Assembly: GCF_014337215.1 (NCBI RefSeq)
Contig: NZ_CP060635.1
Coordinates: 2,245,501-2,309,500, forward strand
DNA: 64,000 nt
Direction: 5' to 3'
Source: Wansuia hejianensis
GTDB lineage: Bacteria > Bacillota > Clostridia > Lachnospirales > Lachnospiraceae
A program made the translations under genes and the position numbers. Below, one piece after another: positions 42,927 through 51,143 of this stretch (position 1 is its first letter; every line of letters starts with the position of its first letter). The notes beneath the pieces are model-generated. The model searched no databases and was not told the origin of the DNA. It was given only the letters and a program-made list of their open reading frames with translations.

Positions 42927-43622
42927 TCAGTTTTGACCATAATAGGCATTTTCTCCGTGCTTGCGGTAAAAATGCTTTTGAATCAGCGCCTGCCCTGCAG
43001 GCACCGCTTCAGGATTTAACTGCTCCGTCCGGAACGCCATCTTCGCGATCTCCTCCAGAACCACCGCGTTGTGCACTGCTTCAGCCGCATCCTTTCCCCA
43101 GGTAAAGGGGCCATGGTTCTTCACCAGCATGCCCGGATGATACTCCGGGTTCATCTTTCGCGCTTCCAGGCATTCGATCATCACCAGGCCCGTATTTTTC
43201 TCATATTCTCCGTCGATTTCCTCATCCGTCAGCTCCCTCGCGCAGGCCACCGGCCCGAAGAAATAGTCTGCCTGTGTCGTTCCGTATAATGGGATATCTC
43301 TCCCTGCCTGTGCCCAGGAAGTGGCCCAGGAGGAATGCGTATGCACAATCCCCCCGATCCGGGGATATTTTCTGTACAGCTCCAAATGAGTCGGTGTGTC
43401 GGAGGACGGGCGGCAGCTGCCTTCCACACACTCTCCCTGGAGATTCACCACCACCATATCCTCCGGCCGCAGCCTGTCATAGCTCACCCCGCTGGGTTTA
43501 ATGACGAAACAGCCGCTGCCGCGGTCTATCCCGCTGACATTTCCCCAGGTATAGGTTACAAGCCCCCTTTTCGGCAGCTCCATATTTGCACGGTATACAT
43601 CTTCTTTTAATTGCCCCAGCAT
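42927..43622 (-). CDS. ulaF: L-ribulose-5-phosphate 4-epimerase (UlaF/AraD type)
   Basis: 231 residues from ATG 43622 (AGGTGG upstream). Class II aldolase fold with metal ligands in GGIVHTHSSWATSWAQ and VKNHGPFTWG; GNVSGID and KPSGVSYD bind the phosphate. Converts L-ribulose 5-phosphate to D-xylulose 5-phosphate. The AraD versus UlaF choice rests on the UlaE and UlaG-like neighbours. Confidence 0.88.
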   Translation of the reverse strand: MLGQLKEDVYRANMELPKRGLVTYTWGNVSGIDRGSGCFVIKPSGVSYDRLRPEDMVVVNLQGECVEGSCRPSSDTPTHLELYRKYPRIGGIVHTHSSWATSWAQAGRDIPLYGTTQADYFFGPVACARELTDEEIDGEYEKNTGLVMIECLEARKMNPEYHPGMLVKNHGPFTWGKDAAEAVHNAVVLEEIAKMAFRTEQLNPEAVPAGQALIQKHFYRKHGENAYYGQN

Positions 43623-43635
43623 ATTCCCACCTCTT

Positions 43636-44685
43636 TTATTTATCCGAAAGCTTGTACATGGCCACCTCGTCAATCTCGCGGTTGGCGGCGATCAGGACAT
43701 CCTTCCCATCCTTCATATAGTGACAGACATTGGCCGGCCCGCAGCCCGTGTCCAGGACTTCCGCCCGGTAGCTTTTTTTCTCCTTGTCATAAGTAAACAA
43801 CAACAGGCTCCTCTCGCCTTCCCGGTGCCCGATGACCACGGAAGGCCGGCCTGCCAGCATCCCGCCATAGATCGCGTGGGCAAAATCTGCCCTGTCATAG
43901 CTGTAAATCTTTTCATATCCGGCCTCCCTATGCTTGTAGAAGGAGATATGCTGCCCGTGGAATGGCGAAATTACGGCCAGCTCCCCGATTCCGTCCTGAT
44001 CCATATCCACCAGCACCGCATCGCTGGCCGCCTCCTCTGTCAGACGCCGGATCTCCCATGCCTTGCCCGGCGCCTCCGGAGGAATAAACTGATAGACGCC
44101 GCTGTCACAGGCGATCAGGCAGGTATCACCCTCTTCTCCCCCGATTCTATAGTAACCGTGGTTTTTCAGCATGCCATCCTTAACGACCTCCAGCTTTAGC
44201 TGGTGCCCTTCATCATAACCGTCCAGGCTTTCCGGCAGGACTGCCGCATAGACCTTACCGGGCTTCGACCAGTCATTCTTGTACTCGTGGCCTGATTTCA
44301 GCGTACAGGCGATCAGATACTTAAATCCGTTCCTGCTCACGATATCGAAACGGTGGACATGTGGCAGCTCCGCCAGTGTCCTGACCTGCCAGTTTCCCCC
44401 GGAAACCGGAACTGCCACCACAATTTTCGCTTCCTTAGAATCGTTGGGCGAATAAAATTTATGCGTGGCAAGGAATAATCCGTCGCTGCCCGGAACCTGC
44501 ACCATACTCATGACACCGCCCGGCCCTTCCCATACCGTGTCCTCCAGATTCCCGTCTGTGTCAAACAGATAACAGGGATCCTTCTTTTCTGCTGCCACCA
44601 GGATATGCTCCCGTCCCCTGTAGGTGAGCGGGGCAATGGAATAGCATTTTGTCAGGTTTGCCATCACTTTTTTCTCTATGTTCAC
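43636..44685 (-). CDS. Orphan protein with FG-GAP/VCBS-like repeats
   Basis: 349 residues, GTG start after GGAGGAGA. Short repeated beta units (EHILVAAEKKDPCYLFDTDGN, DAVLVDMDQDGIGELAVISP, KDVLIAANREIDEVAMY) suggest a beta-propeller. DMDQDGIGE is a calcium-binding FG-GAP-type turn. No signal peptide, so cytoplasmic. Function unknown; conserved place between UlaE and UlaF genes suggests a role in sugar-acid metabolism. Confidence 0.6.
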   Translation of the reverse strand: MNIEKKVMANLTKCYSIAPLTYRGREHILVAAEKKDPCYLFDTDGNLEDTVWEGPGGVMSMVQVPGSDGLFLATHKFYSPNDSKEAKIVVAVPVSGGNWQVRTLAELPHVHRFDIVSRNGFKYLIACTLKSGHEYKNDWSKPGKVYAAVLPESLDGYDEGHQLKLEVVKDGMLKNHGYYRIGGEEGDTCLIACDSGVYQFIPPEAPGKAWEIRRLTEEAASDAVLVDMDQDGIGELAVISPFHGQHISFYKHREAGYEKIYSYDRADFAHAIYGGMLAGRPSVVIGHREGERSLLLFTYDKEKKSYRAEVLDTGCGPANVCHYMKDGKDVLIAANREIDEVAMYKLSDK

Positions 44686-44697
44686 AGAAATCTCCTC

Positions 44698-45540
44698 CTA
44701 ACTCTGCCTGTCCAGAATGGCAGACATGGTTCTGGCCACGTAATCCAGGTCCTGTTCCCAATCCGGGCTTCCTGTATACCAGAATTCAGTCACATACCGG
44801 CGCACGCCCAGTTCCCAGGCTTTCCGGATACCCTTCTCAAAATCCACATGGCCTGTGCCGAAGGGAATCTCACGGAATTTCCCCGGCACGGTTTCTTTCA
44901 GATGCATGGCGATGATACGCCCCTGCCCTGTCTCCAGGTCGTCCTGCACATTTCCGCCGCTGTCTGCGGCCGCGTTGGTGATATTTCCCAGATCCGGATA
45001 GACATTCAGATAAGCGGAATCCATCCGGCGCACAATCTCCATCGCCTTCTGAACCGTATTCATAAATTCTGTTTCCATGGTTTCAAAGCCCAGGAGAATC
45101 CCGCGCGCGGCGGCCATATCGGCTGCTTTCCGGAGATTTTCCAGGAAAAGCGCTCTGGTTCTTTCATTTCCCTGCTCGTAATATACATCATAGCCGGCCA
45201 GCTGTATGATCCGGATTCCCAGATCTCCGGCCAGAATAAGCGCCTTTTCCATGATCTGCATCCCCCGCTCCCTGACCGCCTCAGACTCACTGCCTAAAGG
45301 ATATTTCCGGTGGCCACTCAGACACATGGTCCGGATAGGAAGGCCTGTCTCCCACATCAGCTCCACCAGCTTCCGCCGCTCCGCCCTTCCCATATCCAAC
45401 CGCTCCAGCTTTTCATCCGTCTCGTCGATGCTGATTTCTATAAAATCGTAGCCGGCTTTTCCCGCCGCAGCCATTTTCTCCCGCCAGCTCAAGGTACCCG
45501 GCATCGCCTTTTCATAAAGCCCAATCGTATAATCTTTCAT
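44698..45540 (-). CDS. ulaE: L-ribulose-5-phosphate 3-epimerase (UlaE type)
   Basis: 280 residues, TIM-barrel sugar-phosphate isomerase fold. Metal/substrate residues lie in FIEISIDETDEKL, GFETMETEFMN, VYPDLGNITN, IIAMHLKETVPGKF and VTEFWYTG. Interconverts L-xylulose 5-phosphate and L-ribulose 5-phosphate. Overlaps the deoR-type stop by ATGA. Confidence 0.88.
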   Translation of the reverse strand: MKDYTIGLYEKAMPGTLSWREKMAAAGKAGYDFIEISIDETDEKLERLDMGRAERRKLVELMWETGLPIRTMCLSGHRKYPLGSESEAVRERGMQIMEKALILAGDLGIRIIQLAGYDVYYEQGNERTRALFLENLRKAADMAAARGILLGFETMETEFMNTVQKAMEIVRRMDSAYLNVYPDLGNITNAAADSGGNVQDDLETGQGRIIAMHLKETVPGKFREIPFGTGHVDFEKGIRKAWELGVRRYVTEFWYTGSPDWEQDLDYVARTMSAILDRQS

Positions 45541-46328
45541 TCCTTAAAATCCCCTTTATGAACCTGATGGATCTGCACGCCGGTCGCCTGCAGCCCGGCA
45601 ATTGCCTCAGCCGGAGCCTTTTCGTCAGTGACCAGATGGCGGATACTCCGTACCGGAGCGCTGATAAATCCACTCTCACGCCCGATCTTCCTGTAATCTG
45701 CCAGCACGTACACCTCACAGCCGGAGTTGCGGATCATCAGCTGATTGATTTCCACTTCCCCTGCCGCCTCCGTGGTCAGGCCAGTATGCGCTGAAATGCC
45801 GGAGCATCCCAGGAACGCTTTACCCGCATACACTGTCTGCAGATTCCTCACGGCGAAATCACCTGCCATCACATTCCTGTTATGGCGCACCTCTCCCCCG
45901 GTCAGTATAAGGTTCACACCACGGGAATATTTTGCCTGAACCGCAAGTCCGTTGTTGGTGATAACCGTCACGTTTGCCGCCCTAATGTATTCCAGCATCT
46001 GCAGGGCATTGGCGCTGGAATTAACGAACAGAGTATCGCCTTCTTCGACAAATTCAGCCGCATACCGGGCAATCAGCCTTTGGTACCTGTTCCTCTCATC
46101 ATCTTCCGCTTCCTCCGGGTTCCGGCTCTCTGACTCCGGAAATGCAGCGCCGCCCCGGACACACACCAGCTGCTTCTGGTCCTGCAGATATTGCAGGTCC
46201 CTACGGATGGTCAGCATGGATACCTGCAGCTTCACGGCCAGCTCTTCAATCCGGATCTGCTGGTTATTCCGCACAATTTCCAGGAGTTTTCTCCTTCTCT
46301 CATCTATGTACGCCCGTTCCCGTTTCAT
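45537..46328 (-). CDS. DeoR-family transcriptional regulator
   Basis: 263 residues from ATG 46328 (GGGAGGAGG upstream). N-terminal helix-turn-helix IRIEELAVKLQVSMLTIRRDLQYL; sensor domain with DTLFVNSSANALQMLEYI and GVNLILTGGEVRHNRNVMAG, the sugar-phosphate site. Likely regulates this operon; in enteric bacteria UlaR has the same family and role. Confidence 0.9.
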   Translation of the reverse strand: MKRERAYIDERRRKLLEIVRNNQQIRIEELAVKLQVSMLTIRRDLQYLQDQKQLVCVRGGAAFPESESRNPEEAEDDERNRYQRLIARYAAEFVEEGDTLFVNSSANALQMLEYIRAANVTVITNNGLAVQAKYSRGVNLILTGGEVRHNRNVMAGDFAVRNLQTVYAGKAFLGCSGISAHTGLTTEAAGEVEINQLMIRNSGCEVYVLADYRKIGRESGFISAPVRSIRHLVTDEKAPAEAIAGLQATGVQIHQVHKGDFKE

Positions 46329-46356
46329 GCGGCCACCTCCTCCCTGTTCCTCTTTT

Positions 46357-47460
46357 CTACAAAAGGGAACGGAATGGTATGTTCTGAGGCGCCTCAAAGC
46401 AATCCTCAAATCCTCTTCTGTGATGGTACGCTCTCTTCTCCTGGTCTGTTGGATAGACATACTTTCCGCCGACTTCCCAGAAGAAAGGATGAAAGCCGTA
46501 TTCCAGGCGGTCCTTCTTCATGTCATACAGTACCTTGATCTCATTCACATCCGCCATGAAGTTCGTCCAGACGTCATAGTGGATCGGGATCACAACCTTG
46601 CAGCGCAGCGCCTCAGCCATCCGCAGGATATCGCAGGAGGTCATTTTGTCCGCCATCCCCACCGGATTCTCCCCATAGGAGCCGAACGCCACATCGACGT
46701 CGTAATCCTTCCCGTGCTTCGCGAAGTAAATGGAATAATGGGAATCCCCGCTGTGATAGATGTTCCCTCCCGGCGTTTTAATCAGATAGTTGACCGCCTT
46801 ATCGTCCATGTCTGTCGGGCATTTCCCCGTCAGCTCTTCCCGGTCGGGCCCCTGGGAATCTGTGGTCACAATACAGGTGCGGTCAAAGGAGTCCAGGGCG
46901 ATGATCTCCACATCCTTGATCTTGATGGAATCCCCCGGCTTCACAGTGATGCAGCGGTCCGCAGGGACTCCCCACTTCTGCCACAGTTCCACGGATTTTT
47001 TCGGCCCGATGAACGGTACCGGAATCTCCTTCCCATTCTCATCCACAGTCGTCAGACCACTTTTGATCACATGGGCGGCATATTCCGCGCTCATGTGGTC
47101 CTGATGGTAATGGGTGGCCAGAACGGCGTCCACCTGTTTCACCGCAAAAGGATCAATGACAAAGGGCACCGCCCGCAGGTTCGGCTGCATGGCGCGGGCG
47201 CCGCACATGTTCGCCATCTGATGGCCCACCTTCATCCTGCCGTCCCCATGGGTGCGTTTTCCGTTGCCGCACCAGAGATCCACAGAAATATTACAGCCGC
47301 CCGGAGTCTTGAACCAGATGCCGGTGCAGCCCAGCCACCACATCGCGACCGTTCCTGGTTTTACCTCCTCGTTCTCTATTTCTTCATTCAGCCAGGTCCC
47401 CCATTCAGGGAAGGTGCTCATAATCCAGCTCTCTCTGGAGATTTTGTCAATTTTGCTCAT
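46357..47460 (-). CDS. ulaG: L-ascorbate-6-phosphate lactonase-like metallo-hydrolase (UlaG type)
   Basis: 367 residues from ATG 47460 (GGAGG upstream). Metallo-beta-lactamase fold with HYHQDHMS, the zinc/manganese site, plus IYHSGDSHYSIYFAKHG and VIPIHYDVWTNF. Opens the lactone ring of ascorbate 6-phosphate in the known pathway. Without a PTS here the natural substrate may be a different sugar lactone phosphate. Confidence 0.85.
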   Translation of the reverse strand: MSKIDKISRESWIMSTFPEWGTWLNEEIENEEVKPGTVAMWWLGCTGIWFKTPGGCNISVDLWCGNGKRTHGDGRMKVGHQMANMCGARAMQPNLRAVPFVIDPFAVKQVDAVLATHYHQDHMSAEYAAHVIKSGLTTVDENGKEIPVPFIGPKKSVELWQKWGVPADRCITVKPGDSIKIKDVEIIALDSFDRTCIVTTDSQGPDREELTGKCPTDMDDKAVNYLIKTPGGNIYHSGDSHYSIYFAKHGKDYDVDVAFGSYGENPVGMADKMTSCDILRMAEALRCKVVIPIHYDVWTNFMADVNEIKVLYDMKKDRLEYGFHPFFWEVGGKYVYPTDQEKRAYHHRRGFEDCFEAPQNIPFRSLL

Positions 47461-47473
47461 ATCTCTGCCTCCG

Positions 47474-48946
47474 CTATTCATAAATTTTGGAATATAATTC
47501 ATTCATTTTTTCCTGCTTCTGCAGATATATCAGATGTTTCTCATCATCAAAATCATATTTTTCAATCGCGTCTTTTCTGCGGACAGCGGCGAAGATTTCT
47601 TCAACGGAAATGTTTTTTCCTGTCAGGTTTTTCATGGCAACAATCAAAGCTCCTACCGATGTAGATTCTGAATCCTCCAGATGATATAGCGGAATACCAT
47701 AAATATCCGCCTGCATGCAGTTCATAATTTCACTCTTCGTTAATCCCCCGCTGATATAAGCTGCATTTACATCCACATATTTTCTAAAAATGCTTATATT
47801 ATTGCTGATCTCCAAAAATATCCCTTCCAGAACTGCTTTTAAAACTTCTTCACGCCGTGTCCCCAAAGTAATATTCAAAAAAGCGCCTCTTGCTTCCGCA
47901 TTCCATTTCGGAGTACTTCTTCCCTGAAAATACGGAAGGACAATACAGGAAACATCTTCCTTATACAATTTTTCCAACTCATGATTTATCTGACCATAGT
48001 CAATTCGCTCCCAGTCATAGAATGTTTGGCAAAACCAGTCAAACGCAGAACAACAGGCTAAAACGTTTGCCTCTATAATGTACTCACCCGCAATCGAAGA
48101 GCAATTACAGATAATATCCGGCGTGAGATTATCAGGTATTTGCCGGCTTGCCGCAACCAAAAATGCTCCCGTTCCGGTCACAATAGAGACTGCCCCTTCT
48201 CTATAAGCCCCATGGCCAATTGCCGCACATTGCTGGTCGCCACCGGCGCTGATTACCGGTACTCCTTCTCGAAGACCGGAAATATGTGAGAACTCTTCAG
48301 TAATCACTCCGACAACGCTCCCCGGTTCTCTAAGGGTACAAAGCTTTTCCTTTTCAATTTGAAATAATTCTAGTAAACGGTCATCCCATTCCCTTGTTCT
48401 CAAATTCATCAGATTAGATCGGCTGCCATAGGTGTGATCTGTCACATACTCACCTGTCATCAAATGAATGAGATATTCCGGAATATTTACAAACTTATAT
48501 ACCTTTTCATATATATCCGGTCTGACCATACGCAGCCAGAGCATCTTCCCACCTGAGAATACACAATTCGTTTTCGCGCCGCTGAGGGCAAATATTTCAT
48601 TATCATATTTTTCCAGGCCTCTGCAGATATCACGGTTCCGTGTATCCTGCCACATGATTGCATTCATTAATGGCTGGCCGGATGCATCTAGCGGGATTAC
48701 TGATGAACGCTGAGCTGTTATTGCAACTGCTTCTATTTCTGCATTAAAGATGTGTATCCTCGCTGTGAACGCCCGCAAAATTAGAATTAATGCGTCCTCG
48801 AAATCTTTCGCCGGCTGTTCCACTCGTCCATTTTCCCCATGAACAGGCTGATATTTTACTTGTTTTGCAAATACTTTCTCGCCATTTTTCCGATATAATA
48901 TACCCCGGATACTGGATGTGCCAACATCAATTACTAATATGTTCAT
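47474..48946 (-). CDS. FGGY-family carbohydrate kinase (possibly L-xylulose kinase)
   Basis: 490 residues. Starts ILVIDVGTSSIRGILY, the phosphate loop; AITAQRSSVIPLD, NAIMWQDTRN, GGDQQCAAIGHGA, VTGTGAFLVAAS and ISGGLTKSEIMNCMQADIYG. First gene of the operon. With UlaE and UlaF it would turn L-xylulose into D-xylulose 5-phosphate, as LyxK does; this substrate is inferred from context. Confidence 0.85.
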   Translation of the reverse strand: MNILVIDVGTSSIRGILYRKNGEKVFAKQVKYQPVHGENGRVEQPAKDFEDALILILRAFTARIHIFNAEIEAVAITAQRSSVIPLDASGQPLMNAIMWQDTRNRDICRGLEKYDNEIFALSGAKTNCVFSGGKMLWLRMVRPDIYEKVYKFVNIPEYLIHLMTGEYVTDHTYGSRSNLMNLRTREWDDRLLELFQIEKEKLCTLREPGSVVGVITEEFSHISGLREGVPVISAGGDQQCAAIGHGAYREGAVSIVTGTGAFLVAASRQIPDNLTPDIICNCSSIAGEYIIEANVLACCSAFDWFCQTFYDWERIDYGQINHELEKLYKEDVSCIVLPYFQGRSTPKWNAEARGAFLNITLGTRREEVLKAVLEGIFLEISNNISIFRKYVDVNAAYISGGLTKSEIMNCMQADIYGIPLYHLEDSESTSVGALIVAMKNLTGKNISVEEIFAAVRRKDAIEKYDFDDEKHLIYLQKQEKMNELYSKIYE

Positions 48947-49055
48947 CTTTATTACTTCTCCATCATTATTCTAATCCGAATATAGCATAAACCTGCCCAG
49001 TGAACGCAGTTTAAGCCAATCCGCACCTTTGTGCTTTTTATGATGTTCTCTGTAA

Positions 49056-49589
49056 TCAGATGTCTGTCGCTTTTAAGAATTTCTGCAACAGCAGAATTAC
49101 AAATACACAAACAGCCGTCAATATCTGGCATATAATCGCCACTTTATCCTGAATTGTAAATCTGCCCCTGAACTGCAAAGCAGAGCAGACCACCGATATG
49201 ATTAATAATAGCAACCCAATTCCGGCACTCCAGGTAATCAGCCGTTTCTGCAAGACAATATCTGGTTCTGCCACCTTTTCCTTGGAAAACAAAAAACACC
49301 CCACCCCGGTATATAGGAATGCCATTGCACCTAATACCAGTAGAAGAAAAATTTCACTTTCTTTTACCTGATTCACTTTACACCGTATAGAACTTCCATA
49401 TAAAAATACAAATGAACCGAAAAACATAAAAATTAAAAGTCCAGCCTTATACAGCCATAATTTCCAGCCTGTCAAATTCAATTGCTTCCACTTACCTTTA
49501 TAGCTGTAGACCCAACGATATCCCTTTTTATTATTACAGGCTTTCCGTTCCCATTCATAATCCTTTTTTAAAAACTCATTAAAACCCAT
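49056..49589 (-). CDS. Orphan membrane protein, last gene of the C45/NTF2 operon
   Basis: 177 residues from ATG 49589 (GGAAGGAAA upstream). A basic, aromatic N-terminal segment (YEWERKACNNKKGYRW) precedes four predicted membrane helices (AGLLIFMFFGSFVFLYG; IFLLLVLGAMAFLYTGVGCFLF; ITWSAGIGLLLLIISVVC; ICQILTAVCVFVILLL). No family recognised. Its start overlaps the acyl-hydrolase gene by 11 bases. Confidence 0.6.
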   Translation of the reverse strand: MGFNEFLKKDYEWERKACNNKKGYRWVYSYKGKWKQLNLTGWKLWLYKAGLLIFMFFGSFVFLYGSSIRCKVNQVKESEIFLLLVLGAMAFLYTGVGCFLFSKEKVAEPDIVLQKRLITWSAGIGLLLLIISVVCSALQFRGRFTIQDKVAIICQILTAVCVFVILLLQKFLKATDI

Positions 49590-51069
49590 TGCATTTTCCT
49601 TCCCCAATATTTAAAAACGCATATTGCTGCGCTTTTAAAAACGCCGAGGCAGAATGGCTCCATAGTTCCAGGTCTCCCTCACAATCCTCTTCACATATTG
49701 CCAGATTTCTCCAGTATATTCCCTCCGCATAAGCAAGTTTTGCTTCCTTAAGAGAATCTCCCATATCATTCATACATGAGACTTCATAAATACGCCGGGC
49801 TGCCTCTTCCCAGACAGATTCTGTAACTTCCCGCGCTGAATGAGCCATAATAGTTTTGGTAAACACTCCCGTTGCCCATGGATTCATGGACATCGTTTTA
49901 TCCCGGCACCCATTTAGGAGATAAAATTCCAATCTTTCCGGATAAATTAACGCACTAAATACACATTTTGCATCCGCTGTACGGATTTCCGGCGAAAATT
50001 TTCCGGTATGACGTGCAGCGAGCTGGCTGCCTCCACCCCATAAATCGTTCCACCCTGATCTGACTGCTTCCGGAACTTTCCATCTCTTTTTGCCCAGGAC
50101 AGACAGGTCCTTGGCAAAAAAGCGCCGGTTTCCTAATGCATTATTCAACAGCTCCAAATCTATCTTCCCATAATTTTCAACCAGTACCTGTTCCTCTGAC
50201 CAATAGCGAAAATAACTGTTCATCCATTCTTCATGCTTCTGTCCAAAAAAATTTGAACTTTCCATTTGTGGTATCATAAAATGATTAGTGGCCAGCAAAT
50301 AGTCTTTTTCTCCATTGTCTCCAGCCATCCTGACCATATCCCGTGCTGCTGTATGTTCAATTACAAAAGCCTTACCTCCTTTATCTGCAATATGAATATT
50401 TTCTCCGCCCCCAGGGCCCAGTCTTTCTGCTAATATTTTTTCTTTCGCCGCCTCTGCATTTTTACAGCTTACGGCACACAATATTAGCGAAATGCAGTTA
50501 GGCAGCCCCACCCCCACATCTTCCGGCATTGCATTTTGACCGCAAGATGCCATCAGCACTAATCCCTGAGTATTTAACACACAATTGCAGGTAAACCCGC
50601 TTGCCGAAATAAACGGATATCCACAATCTGGATAGGCTATAACCGTCGGCGCATAATAATTCACAAGTTCTTTCTCATCACAGTTCATACCGCAATATGT
50701 TTTCTGACCTGCTGCGGCCTGCCCCCAGGCCGATATATTACTGCAGCGCATATCTGTTTTGCGAAAATCCATATATGCCAAACCAATATCTGTAAAATCA
50801 AGCCCTGCTCCCTCTGCAATCCCATGCCAAAGCATGCTGATTTGAGGTGCTTTCTCCTCTAACAGCTTCTGATACTCCTGTACTGCTTCCAATGCCGTTC
50901 CTTTTCTGCGCCAGTAATCTACCGCATTAGCGATACCGCTGGCACACTTTATGCGTACGGCATCTTTAGCCTGTTTTCCATACTGTACTCCCATCTGATG
51001 CCAAGAACCGCTGACAAAAACAAGCCCCTTTGTTACAGGAATCTCCGGTATATCATGTTCTTGATCCAT
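49579..51069 (-). CDS. C45-family Ntn acyl-hydrolase / acyltransferase-like protein
   Basis: 496 residues. C45 (isopenicillin acyltransferase-like) fold; the proenzyme cysteine nucleophile is probably in MRCSNISAWG (about residue 110), where self-cleavage before Cys would free the N-terminus. Later conserved parts: TYCGMNCDEKE, GFTCNCVLNTQGL, YLLATNHFM. Family members cleave amide bonds. No signal peptide. Directly after an Opp-type importer, so it probably deacylates an imported compound. Confidence 0.75.
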   Translation of the reverse strand: MDQEHDIPEIPVTKGLVFVSGSWHQMGVQYGKQAKDAVRIKCASGIANAVDYWRRKGTALEAVQEYQKLLEEKAPQISMLWHGIAEGAGLDFTDIGLAYMDFRKTDMRCSNISAWGQAAAGQKTYCGMNCDEKELVNYYAPTVIAYPDCGYPFISASGFTCNCVLNTQGLVLMASCGQNAMPEDVGVGLPNCISLILCAVSCKNAEAAKEKILAERLGPGGGENIHIADKGGKAFVIEHTAARDMVRMAGDNGEKDYLLATNHFMIPQMESSNFFGQKHEEWMNSYFRYWSEEQVLVENYGKIDLELLNNALGNRRFFAKDLSVLGKKRWKVPEAVRSGWNDLWGGGSQLAARHTGKFSPEIRTADAKCVFSALIYPERLEFYLLNGCRDKTMSMNPWATGVFTKTIMAHSAREVTESVWEEAARRIYEVSCMNDMGDSLKEAKLAYAEGIYWRNLAICEEDCEGDLELWSHSASAFLKAQQYAFLNIGEGKCNGF

Positions 51070-51143
51070 TCCTCATTCCCTTTTAACAGTCAAGGCTGCC
51101 ACATGATATCTAACAATGCAGCAGCCCTGTACCTCAATCTTTT

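Noticed and set aside
45952..47664. 570-residue open frame on the plus strand
   Set aside because: Lies opposite the DeoR and UlaG-like genes, has unnatural composition, no motif and no ribosome-binding site; a shadow of GC-rich minus-strand genes.
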